NCBI GenBank assembly: GCA_030549335.1
Contig: CM060191.1
Location: forward strand, 1,741,001 to 1,805,000
Source: Pontederia crassipes
Taxonomy: Eukaryota > Streptophyta > Magnoliopsida > Commelinales > Pontederiaceae
DNA: 64,000 bases
Reading direction: 5' to 3'
Below are positions 11,873-22,489 of this stretch, in pieces. The notes under the pieces are model-generated. The model was not told the origin of the DNA and did no database searches. It saw only the letters and a list, made by a program, of their open reading frames with translations. Made by a program: the position numbers and the translations under genes. Positions within the stretch are counted from its first letter, which is position 1. Every line of letters begins with the position of its first letter.

Positions 11873-12881
11873 TTCTTTTTGAGGAGAAAAAGGATGACCA
11901 CCAGAGTTGTGGTTGTCATCCACACACACACATAAATATTTTGACATATCTATGTACATATGCTTTGAGATAAGAATAAGAAAAGCAACCTCCTGGTCAA
12001 AAAAACATATCCAACCAAAAAAGGATGGCATCTCTCTTATGCCAATAAATTGTACAACAAGAAACAATGTGAAAACCCAAAGACCTACTTGGGTTAGGCA
12101 GCACATTAGCCCTTAAAATGCCAAGATAAACAATGGTAGGAGCTATTGCTGCCACTCCCCACCAGAAAGGTGAGGCTCCACATGGTAGGATGAACCTGGA
12201 CTCCCAAGAAAGTTTGCGTCCGTAGCAAGTATAGAACATTGAATGCCATGAACTGTCCACAGGACCCATAATCCATCACGCCCACTGGGCCAAGAAGGCT
12301 CAGTTGGCATAATGGAAGTCCTGAACTCCTAATCCTCCCTGCAAGGTGGGTCGACATACACTGTGCCAAGCAGCAAGGTGAACTCCCCGACGATCTGAGT
12401 TGCGCCCCTACCAAAACAGTCTGCTCCTCAGAGAGTCTAGTCGCCTCAGAACCTGAGCAGGCATCCGGGAGACTGACGTATAGTAGGTTCGGAGTGCCAA
12501 GAGGACAAATCAGAGTAGAATGAGCCAGCCTCCGGAGGACACTAGTTTCAAACTCCACCAACAAAGTTTGTGCTCCAATCGCTCGATGACGGGAGTCCAC
12601 CGACAAGAACCAATGTGGCGGTCAAAGAGCGGAAAACTCATATATGTGAGCGGTAGGGAACCAATCGGAGTGCAAAGCTCAGCATCATCATCGACCATGC
12701 CAAAAGGAATGGAGGACTTGGCATGGTTGATCTGGAGGCAAAATGCCGTGCCAAAGAACTCCACCAAGATAGTCACCCGTCTAGTCTCCTGGACCCATTT
12801 AGCATCAGCTGGATTGTGATTTCCATGACAAGAGTTCCATTTTTCCACCATTAGACTGTAATAAGGCTGATCAAGCTGCAT
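11873..12881 (-). mobile_element. LINE fragment: reverse transcriptase C-terminal region plus 3' tail
   Basis: Read on the minus strand, frames at 12881-12510, 12606-12106 and 12269-11997 together give the end of a plant L1-type reverse transcriptase: LQINHAKSS, then an LPL-like block, WTPVIERLEHKL, KLVSSGGWLILL, and a downstream region in other frames. Several frameshifts make it non-functional. The left edge carries the LINE 3' hairpin (ggatgacaaccacaac on the minus strand, with its complement) and an A-rich tail. The zinc-binding region that should precede the tail is missing, suggesting an internal deletion. I did not find a target-site repeat. Confidence 0.7.
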
Positions 12882-13369
12882 CCATGTCCATGTGTGATTA
12901 TAATCTGTGTGCTTATCACAACGAAAAAAAGGATGCTAATTTCTTTAACTTGTTTAATTTTTATTATGAAGTCGAAGAATAAAACAAGCATATCTTTATG
13001 CTTTTTGTGTCAGACAAGGTGATACTCATAACTATGTCTTCCTAATAACCTCCAAGAATGGGGCCTGATGAACTTGCATGTTGAGACTACCAGAGATTAT
13101 TGTTTTATAAATTATAACTAATACTTTTTTTCTCTAAAGTACATTCACTGTAGAAATTTTCTTTTAGAATAACACAACTCCTTATTCTGTTAACTTTTAA
13201 AAAAAGCTCCATCAATCTCAGACAAAAAGTGATTGAATTTGTCAAGAACTATCGACAACAAGAAAACATGCAACAATAAGTAGTAACATATTTACCTCCT
13301 CAGTTAGATAAATATAGACTTCAATGGAACAATTCTCGGAGGCTTAGAGAATGATAGCAAGCTGAAGAT
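12882..13369. other. Spacer downstream of the PPR gene
   Basis: AT-rich; should contain the PPR 3' UTR. Nothing else recognised. Confidence 0.5.
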
Positions 13370-15316
13370 CTAAATACATTCAGCCATTCTCACAGCTCCA
13401 TCATGGCTGAGGCCCTCAATAAGTGAGATATATGTGCTGTCATCTGGCTTGACACCATTGATTACCATCTCTTTAAGGAGTTTCTCAGCATGATCTCCTT
13501 CCCCATTCTTACATAGCCCTTGGATGAGTGCATTATACGTGATAAGTGTAGGATTAAAACCCTTGCTCAACATCTCATCCCTAATAGACAAAGCATCTTG
13601 CATGTCTCCTCTCCTACTATAACCACTAATTAGTGTATTATAACTTATGAGATCAGGTTTTATTCCACGGCTATTCATCTCATCAATTAATCTGCGAGCT
13701 TCTTCAACTTTCCCCAACAAGCAGAACCCCCTCATCAAAGAATTGAAAGTAATTTCATCTGGAAGGACTTTCTTCTTCTCCATCTCCTTCAAGACCTCAA
13801 ATGCTTGTTTCATATTCCCATTGCCACATAGGCCATCAATCAATGCATTGTACATCACAAGATCGGGCGATAAGCCCCTTTCAATCGCTTGTCTGAACAT
13901 ATTCTCTGCTTCCGCAACCCGATTCTTCTTGCAAAGAACATAAATCAAAGAGGTGTACGTCATCATGGTTGGTTGAATACCTTTCTGTGACATTTCTTCA
14001 AACAATCTTAATGCCTTCTGCACATTCAATTCTTTGGAGTGTCCGTTGAGCAAAATATTATAAGTTACAGCATCAGGTTTCATTCCGTTTGATTCCATCT
14101 CCTTGATCAAATCATCAGCCTCACTGTTTCTTCCCTCCATGAATAATGCATGAATAAGCAAGTTGTACGTGCGGATAGTGGGTTCAATTCCTCTTCTCAA
14201 CATCTCGTCCCTGTATCTAAATGCAACATCTAATTTCCCCCGGTTACAATAAGCATCAATCAGAGAATTATATGTGACGGCATTTGTAACCAATCCCCTC
14301 CTTTGCATTTCATCAAACATCACTGACGCATCATCAACTTTTCCTTCTTTACATATCCCTGCGATGAGTGTGTTATAAGTGTAGGTATCCGGCTTGATCC
14401 CTTTCTTTCTCATCAAATCTAACACCTCGACACCCATCTGGACCTGCCCTCTCGTGCAGTGTCCTTGGATTATGGTGTTGTAAGTTACAACTGTGGGGCG
14501 AACGCCCAACGTCTCCATGTAATGCACGAAAGACTTGGCTTTCCGGAGCTTCCCTTCCTTGCACAACACATTGATCATGATGTTGAAGGTGACAACGGAA
14601 GAAGGAATCTTCATGCGAAACATTTCAGCGTACAAAACCCAAGATTTTTCCGTTCGGTTCGCTTTTAGGAAGGCGCTCAGCAAACCATTGCAAGGTCCGA
14701 TCGTTGGCACCAAGTTGGCAGATTTCATCAAGTACAACACTTCAAGGCCGCTCTCAGGCTCACCTAAGTCTGCGTAGGACTTGAGAAGGAGGTCGAACAC
14801 CACCTGGGATTTAGCCTTGTCGGTCTCATTTTCGCTCACGGCCAACAAGGCGTTGAAGAAGTCTTTCGGAGAGCCAAAACGAGCGGAGGCTATGGATTCT
14901 TTAAGGAGTTTGAGGGCGGAGGTGTGGGGAGAGGGCAGGGAGGAGAGGAGGGTGGTGGCGACGGCGACGGAGCGCAGGTCGAGACGATCGAGGCCGAGGC
15001 GATGGAGGAAGAGGGGAATGACATCAGGCGAAGGGCGGAGACGCCACAGGACGGAGGATAGGAGGATAGGGGACAGTCCAGAGAGAAGGGGATCCACCAA
15101 TGGCCATTGGGAGCTCAGGATGGAGGCGGCAATGGAGTCGGCCGCGTCTACGATCTCGGAAGAATCCGCGGTAACGGCCGGAAACGAGGCGGCGGAAGCT
15201 GACAAGGTTCCAGCAGGTCCGGACGATGGATCATAGGTGATGCTGGGGCAGCGAGCGGCGGCGGCGGCAACGCGCCCGGCGTGTTGCTTGGCGAAGCGGG
15301 GGATGCGACGAGGCAT
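13370..15316 (-). CDS. P-class pentatricopeptide repeat protein, probably mitochondrial
   Basis: One intronless ORF. The open frame extends to an upstream Met at 15358, but I prefer the Met at 15316 because it begins MPRRIPRFAKQHAGR, an Arg-rich, acid-free stretch typical of an organelle presequence; this gives 648 residues. From about residue 200 on it is a continuous tandem array of some 12-13 35-residue P-type repeats, recognisable by VVTYNTIIQGHC, DTYTYNTLIAGICKEGK, AVTYNSLIDAYC, LISYNTLISGYSRRG and LITYNALIQGLCKNG. There is no E, DYW or SMR domain. P-class PPR proteins bind organelle transcripts one base per repeat and help stabilise, splice or translate them. The C-terminal part resembles the At2g15630 type. 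GC is much higher at the N-terminal end than in the repeats. Confidence 0.92.
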   Translation of the reverse strand: MPRRIPRFAKQHAGRVAAAAARCPSITYDPSSGPAGTLSASAASFPAVTADSSEIVDAADSIAASILSSQWPLVDPLLSGLSPILLSSVLWRLRPSPDVIPLFLHRLGLDRLDLRSVAVATTLLSSLPSPHTSALKLLKESIASARFGSPKDFFNALLAVSENETDKAKSQVVFDLLLKSYADLGEPESGLEVLYLMKSANLVPTIGPCNGLLSAFLKANRTEKSWVLYAEMFRMKIPSSVVTFNIMINVLCKEGKLRKAKSFVHYMETLGVRPTVVTYNTIIQGHCTRGQVQMGVEVLDLMRKKGIKPDTYTYNTLIAGICKEGKVDDASVMFDEMQRRGLVTNAVTYNSLIDAYCNRGKLDVAFRYRDEMLRRGIEPTIRTYNLLIHALFMEGRNSEADDLIKEMESNGMKPDAVTYNILLNGHSKELNVQKALRLFEEMSQKGIQPTMMTYTSLIYVLCKKNRVAEAENMFRQAIERGLSPDLVMYNALIDGLCGNGNMKQAFEVLKEMEKKKVLPDEITFNSLMRGFCLLGKVEEARRLIDEMNSRGIKPDLISYNTLISGYSRRGDMQDALSIRDEMLSKGFNPTLITYNALIQGLCKNGEGDHAEKLLKEMVINGVKPDDSTYISLIEGLSHDGAVRMAECI

Positions 15317-15619
15317 CGCTCCAGAATCATATGGCTTTGCCTGCTGCGGTGAAAACAAAAGAGGTCGAGACGTGGAAATGGCGCGTTATTTTGGGCCTAC
15401 GATTGCCTTTTGGGCCGCCTTTGCTTTCCCCCACTTTATTAAAAGTTTTATGGTTTTTCAATTCACAAAAAATACCTTTTGTCAGAATTAAACTCAGCCG
15501 TCGGATGAACTGATCCGTAACATACATCCTTATTATCGACAATAATAATTTATTCAATCCCCCAAAAGAGATAATATACATGTAATGATCTTCGGATGAA
15601 TTATTAGCAGTGATCTTAT

Positions 15620-15762
15620 TGTTAACTGTTAATTCTGTTAGTTGTAAATATCGGATTGTTGTATATATCTTGTAGTTGTAAAGCTTCATATAAATACGAT
15701 TCATATGTCTAGTGCAACATGGCTAAGACATTTTTTCTCCCAAATTATTCTGTGATTGTTCA
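15620..15762 (+). repeat. Left LTR of element A
   Basis: Starts TGTTAACTG and shares attgttgtatat, the block aagcttcatataaatacgat and acattttttctcccaaatta with the right LTR. The TATA-like core sits in the shared block. Its last bases differ from the right LTR, so the right edge is uncertain by some bases. Confidence 0.7.
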
Positions 15763-17621
15763 ATTCTTTGATTGAAGCATCTTGTTCGTGATAATTTATG
15801 TTTCAAACTGAAGTTAGAATCCGTAGGAAAAGCATAACTCCATAGTCGTCACCAGATTTTTCTTCATGCAATCGACTCTTTGTTCTTATAGACCGATTGA
15901 TTTTTGGATCTTGTTTGCAATCGGTTTCTTCTTGTAAACTGATTGATCATCACGATTATCTAGGATCTTGTTCGTGTATGTATTTTTTTTTCAAATCATC
16001 AATGTTTGATTTTTCGAATTCTACATCTTCATCTCTAGTTCTAGCTCTGGATCCTACACATCCATTGTACTTGCATCCATCAGATTTACCTGGTCTCATA
16101 CTAGTTCCTATTCAATTAAATGGTTCTGAAAACTATTCAATGTGGAGTCGAGCTCTTTCGAATGTCTTTTTAGCCAAAAGAAAATTAGGATTCATAGATG
16201 GAACTTGTAGAATGGATCAATTTAAACAATCACTATATTTTCAATGAAAAAGATACAATGCACTTGTTCTTTCTTGGATCATCTCAATAGTTTCTGAAGG
16301 TCTTCTTGGAAGTATTGCATGTGTCTGAAGCCTATATTGCCTAGAAAGATCTGAAGGAGAGATTTGAGCTGATTGGTGCTTTAAGAATGTATCAATTACA
16401 TAAGGAAATTGCCTTGTTCATGCAAAATTGCTTGAGTATTATAAAGTATCGTACTAAGTTGAAAATTTTCTAAAAAGATTTATATAGTGTTATACCTATA
16501 TTAGGAATTTGGATCCTTAGAATGTATTATACTTTTAACAGTTAAAAGTTTTTCAATTCTTGATGGCTTAAATGAATCCTGTACGCTTCCAAATTATCTT
16601 GATAAGGCTATTCCCTACAAAGAATCAAGTCTATGCTATGCATTTAGAGGAAGAACAACAATGGAAAAGTAGTACATATTCTTTGAATCAAACCTTAAAT
16701 GTGTCCTCAATTCCAGAGGTCAATACAGTACATCCAAATGTAGGGAATCCAATGCAATACAATATAGGCCAACACAATAGGAAGAATAAGAATGTAGTAT
16801 GTGAATATTGTCACAAAGTTGGTTATATTAAGGCATAATGTTATAGGCAAGCTAACATAGTTCAGACAATGCATTTTCTAATGTTTATAAGATTACAAAT
16901 ATTGGGGGTTTGCAGACTTCTACTTCTACCAATAGTTGAAATCAAACTATCACCATAGATCAATATTAGCAAATTCTTATAATCCTAAATAAAGACAATA
17001 TCACTGTTGACAGCTCAACCAATATAGTAGGTAATCAATTCTTCAATTTCGATTCTTCGAAGGTAACATGAATAATCGATTTTGGTGCCTCAGATCATGT
17101 GGTTTCAGATATCACATGTTTGTATAATGTCCAACAATTGTCATTAGCTAAGACTGTCAAGTGGAAATCTTGCCCATATTACACATGTTGACAAATGTCA
17201 CATTAATGACAAACAAAATATTAAAGAAGTCTTATATATACCGAAATTCTAATATAATTTGCTTCCTATATCAAAGCTCGCCAAAGAAATTTCCTGCATA
17301 GTGATTTTCTATCCTGACTTTTATATATTTTAGGACTTCTTCATTCGGCTTGTAAAGGGAATTGGTAGAAGAGAAAATGCTCTATATTTTCTGGTACATC
17401 AAAATATTGGAGATTTGCAGACTTCTACTTCTACCAATAGTTCAAATCAAACTATCACCACAGACCAATATCAACAAATTCTTAGAATCTTAAATAAAGA
17501 CAATATCACTGTTGACGGCTTAGCTAATATAACAAGTAATCAATTCTTCAATTTCGGCTATTCGAAAGTAACATGGATAATCGATTATGGTGCCTTTCAG
17601 ATATTACATATTTATATAATG

Positions 17622-17804
17622 TCCAAACTATTATCACTCTTCTGCATATCAACTACATATATAATACCCAGATACAAAATGCTATGCTAACGCCTAAAAT
17701 AACCTTCTAACTAACTAACAGTTTTTAACTCAAATACTAAAGAAAAAATAGAACAGTAACCAAACATAGGAAACCCAATACGTTGTATATCAACTCGTCT
17801 AACA
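17622..17804 (-). repeat. 3' LTR of element B, truncated
   Basis: On the minus strand it begins TGTTAGACGAG right after the purine tract and runs to about 17622, where host sequence takes over. About 140 bp (17622-17765) match 22335-22475 with roughly ten differences by eye. The end that should carry TAACA is missing. Confidence 0.75.
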
Positions 17805-20800
17805 CTCCCCCTCAAGTTGAGGGTTTGAAAGGATCGAAGAACCCCAATTTGGTGCAGAGAAAGTCGTGTTGAGTTTTACCCAGTGGTTTTATCAGCAAAT
17901 CCGCAACCTGATCATTGGTGGAAACATATTGTAACTTCACTAGTTGTTTTAAACTTTTTTCTCTAATGAAATGACAATCAACGTCAACGTGTTTTATTCT
18001 CTCGTGAAAAATCAGGTTCTCAGCGATCTGTAAGGCAGATTTACTATCAGTGTAAATTGTAATAGGATGCGAGAGAGGAAGTTGCAGCTCTGTAAACAAA
18101 TGATCCAGCCATATGATCTCTGAAACTGTGAGAGCAATACTGCGATACTCCGACTCCCCTGATGATCGTGATACAATATCCCTTTTTTTTATATTTCCAA
18201 GAGACAAGAGAGCCACCTATCTTAATGCAGTATGCAGAAATTGACTTACGAGATATGATGCAGGATGCCCAATCCGCATCTGAAAAAGCAGCAACTTCAG
18301 TATTCTTGTCAGCAGAAAATAGGAGGCCTTGGCCTGGCTGATTTTTTAGATATCTAGCCACTCTTAAAGCAGTTATGAGATGTGAATCTTTAAGGCCATG
18401 CATAAATTCACTAAGGTATCTCATAGCAAAAGCTATGTCTGGACGAGTATGAGTCAAATACAATAGCCGACCAATCAACTGTTGGAATTTAGTAGGAGAA
18501 TTTAAAGGTTTATCAGTGACAACAGAGTCATACTCAAGAGAGGTCAACTTCATATTTTGTTCCATAGGAGTCTTGGCAGGCTTCACAGTAGTTAATTCAA
18601 GATAAGAGAGAAGATTTAAAGTGTACTTTCTTTGAGTGATGAAAATACCAGAAGAGGATCTCATAATTTCCATGCCAAGAAAGTACTTTAGCTCCCCTAA
18701 GTCTTTCATTTTGATATGAGACTGTAAAGAGCTTTTAACAGAATTTATAAGAGACATTATTTCCAGCAACTAATATGTCATCAACATATACTAATAGCGC
18801 AACAAATTCTGAACCTTGGCCTTTGATAAAAAGAGAATAGTCATTCTTGCTTTGGGTAAATCCAGAAGATACCAAAATTTCAGTGAGTTTAATATTCCAT
18901 TGTCTCGACGCTTGTTTTAGTCCATATAAAGATTTTAATAACTTGCAAACCTTCCCACTATTCTCTCCCTCGTTGCAAAGACCTTCAGGAAGATCCATAT
19001 ATACATCTTCACATAGATCGCCATTCAAAAAGGCATTATTCACATCCCAATACAAGATAATCCAATTATGTTGAGCAGCTGAAGTGAGAAGGGCTCTAAT
19101 AGTAACTGGTTTAGCAATTGGGGAGAAGGTTTCTTGAAAATCAATTCCTTCCTTCTGATTATACCCCTTAGCTACAAGGCGAGCTTTAAATCTCTCTATG
19201 TTACCAAGCGCATCGACTTTAACTTTGTAAATCCATCGACATCCCACAGGGCTTTTCCCTGTTGGTAAATTAACAATTTCCCAAGTACCATGATCCTCCA
19301 AATTCTGTAATTCCTCCTTCATAGCTTGAATCCATCTCTGATCCTTGACAGCTTGTGAATAGGAGACAGGTTCCTCAAAATCTGATAAAGCACTAAGGAA
19401 GGCTTGATATTGAGGAGAACAAGACTTGTAAGAAATGCAATTACTGATTGGAAAATCAATATTATTAGAAAATGTTGTAGACACAACATAATCTTTAAGC
19501 CATCATGGTGGCTTAGTAGATCTTTTAGATCTTGAAGGAGCCAATTCATGAAGAGAACCTATATGTGTATCATGTTGGAGATGATCAGAAACCGCTTCAA
19601 TTGGATCTAAAGGAACCGAGTCATCCAAGGCCTGAATATTAGAATCCTGTATTGAAGGAGGGATAACGGATACTGATAATTATCATCTAGAGGATCGGAT
19701 TTTTATATGGTAGTGAACTCGAGACATCGGAAGAAGTCTTTGCAATGATATCTTTAAAAGGAAAAAAATCCTCAAAAAAATCTAATGTCTCGGGTAATGT
19801 GAATTTTTTCAGAGTCTATGTCAAAAACTTTGTAACCCTTACTAGTCATGGAATACCCAAGGAAAATACAGGTTTTTGCTCTTTTATCAAACTTGTCCTG
19901 AATTGTCATATTAGATGAGATAAATTCGGCTCCTTATTAAAGAGTCTTTCGTAGGGTGAAACATTATTCAATACCTTCAAGGGAGTTCTGTTAATAGCAT
20001 GCACTGTATCATTTCCCCCCAAAAATTCTTAGGAAGGTGTGCTTGAAACAAAAAAGCTCTAGCCACTTCCAGAAGATGCTTGTGTTTTCTTTCCACCAAT
20101 CCATTCTGCTGAGGAGTGTAGGGGCAACTATATTGATGGATTATACCTTTAGAAGAGAACAAGGCTCTGCAAGCAGAATTCTGATATTCAGATTCATTGT
20201 CAGTTCTTATTATTTTCACCTTCACTTGAAATTGTGTTTCAATCATGTTTAGGAAATTAGTCAGTAGACACAATCTGACTTATATTTAATCAAGTAAACC
20301 CATATCATGCGGGAGCAGTCATCAACTAGAGTAACAAAATAGTTATAACCATTCAAACTTGGAGTTTTGAAAGGACCAGGTGTCCACATGAATAAGTTCG
20401 AGCAACTCATGAGAATTTCTGTCAGTAGAAACAAAAGGAACTTTCGTCTGACTTGCTAGAGGACAGATAGTGCAATGTGAAAAAGTATTCTTATTACAAT
20501 CAACATCTAAAGGAAGCAATTTCAGTCTTTCTAAAGGAAGATGTCCCAGTCTCTAGTGCCAAAGGTCCAAACTATTCACTTTAGCAGCTGCTGCAATCAC
20601 TTCTTTGTTTGCTTCTGCTGCTTCTTGAAGAAAGTATAAACTCCCTCTTTTACTACCAATCAGGCTCCCCCTGCCACTCGAATGATCCTGAGCAAATGCA
20701 GAATCCGAAGTAAACAACATTGCAAAAGACAAATCCTTTGTCAATTGAGCAACAGATATGAGACTATAACTGAAACCTGGCACATATAACACATTATTTA

Positions 20801-22213
20801 ATTTTACCCTAGACTTAAGAACTATAGAACCTGAATGAGTAGCAATTGAAGTGCTACCATTAGGCAAAGAGATAGAGTTTCTGAAATGTAGAGATTTTAC
20901 ATTTGAGAGCCAGCTCAGATGGGGTGTCATATGATTTGAAGCCCTGAATCAATTATCCAATTCTGTAAACATTCTGAGTTCTTAGGACTTATACCTGCCA
21001 TATGTGCACTTTGATCTGTAGCACTAACTTGTTTGTCTTTGCTTAAAAGTTGAAGAAGATACTTATGCTACTCTTCTGTAAATGGAAAACATTGTTGTCT
21101 CTGAAATTTCAGTATTTGTTTTCTGCTTATTAGAAGGAGTGTGCTGCACCAAGGTAGAATTAGCTGAAATAGAATTCTGACTTCGACCTTTGAACTTGTA
21201 ATTAGCTGGGTACCCCACTATCTTATAACACTGAGCCTTTGTGTGACCAATTTTCTTACAGTGATCACATACTAAACTAGGATTTCTTCTCAATTTTGTG
21301 ACATCTCGGGAATTGTTAGCTCCAAATAAAGCCAATTGATCTGGCTTGACTTGAACAACCCTTTGTTGTCTTTGTTCTTCTTCTACTAGTAGAGAATAGG
21401 CCTGATTTATGGGAGGTAAAGGAACCATCAATAGAATTTGTGTTCTCACATGACTGAAGTTATCATTAAGGCCCATCAGAAACCTATATAAATTTCTCTT
21501 CTCTTGATAATTTGTATATTCTTTTAGGACTTCCAAGACTGGAAAATGAGGTGTAATAAAGCTCAATTCCTCCCAGAGATTCTTCAATTTGGAAAAATAA
21601 TATGAAATTGGCAAACCCTCTTGCATGAGATTATATATATCATTTTCGATAGAGTACATTTGCATTGCATTAACCTTTTGAAACCTATCTCTCAGATCTA
21701 TCCAAATATGATGAGCTGATTGAGAATAAGAGACCTTACTAATCAAACCTTTTGAAGATGTACTAGCTATCTAAGAAATGACCAAAGCATTACACCGTTT
21801 CCACTGAAATTGAAGATTAGGTTCAACTGATTCTATAAGAAAATATCCATCTATAAACCCATGTTTGTTCTTGGTTAATAATGCATTATACATTGCATTA
21901 CTCCACTCATCATAATTTTCAGATCCTGTTAACTGAACTGGTAAAACAATCAATCCAGGAGCATCTGAGGTAGCAAGGAACAAGGGGCTAAAAACGTCGA
22001 CGTTTATCGACGACGATCCTCCAGTAGAAGAACCAGAAGCCATTGAAGAAGACATGTGATATAATCAATCAAGATAAAAAAAATGATGGCAACGAGCAGA
22101 AAGCACAAGCCAACACAACTCCCAATATTCGGATCGATCAATTCGCTGAAATCGCGAAGAGCATACAAAGATCCATAAAGACAGAGTTTAGATTTGTGAC
22201 CTTTCTGCACCGA

Positions 22214-22225
22214 GCTCTGATACCA
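22214..22225 (-). promoter_or_regulatory. Primer binding site of element B (initiator tRNA-Met)
   Basis: The minus strand reads TGGTATCAGAGC directly inside the LTR edge; this is the usual primer site of plant copia elements, complementary to the 3' end of initiator tRNA-Met. Confidence 0.9.
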
Positions 22226-22489
22226 TGTTAAAGAATGAATCAATATGTACCCGTTGCCATTCAAGGAGCAAGAGAATTAAGCATTAAGGAATTGGAAGAG
22301 AAAAAAGCTCTCTGTAATTTTTATTCTCTTTTATCCAAAACTATTATCACTCTTCTGCATATCAGCTACATATATAATACCCAAATACAAAATGCTATGC
22401 TAATGCCTAAAACAACCTTATAACTAACTAACAGTTTTAACTCAGATACTAAAGAAAAAACAGAACAGTAACCAAACAGAACAGTAACT
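22226..22489 (-). repeat. 5' LTR of element B, truncated
   Basis: Its inner end is intact (minus strand ends TAACA just before the primer site). Its outer end stops at about 22489 within a short duplicated motif (cagaacagtaac twice), without the TGTTAGACGAG start seen in the other LTR. Confidence 0.75.

Larger units (their letters stand above)
17622..22489 (-). mobile_element. Ty1-copia retrotransposon (element B) nested in element A
   Basis: On the minus strand: LTR remnant, tRNA-Met primer site (22214-22225), gag (22055-21063, with ATSDAPGLIVLPVQLTGSENY and zinc knuckle CDHCKKIGHTKAQC), protease/pre-integrase (20930-20553), integrase end (20273-19977, CPYTPQQNGLVERKHKHLLE), reverse transcriptase (19484-18047, DVNNAFLNGDL and LLVYVDDIL), RNase H (to 17812), polypurine tract (17805-17815) and the second LTR. 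Stops and frameshifts interrupt it, for example near 18750 and between gag and protease, but far fewer than in element A, consistent with a younger insertion. Both LTRs lack their outer ends. Confidence 0.9.

Noticed and set aside
14781..15236. 151-codon plus-strand ORF opposite the PPR gene
   Set aside because: Antisense shadow of the GC-rich PPR N-terminus; Arg/Glu-rich without a domain.
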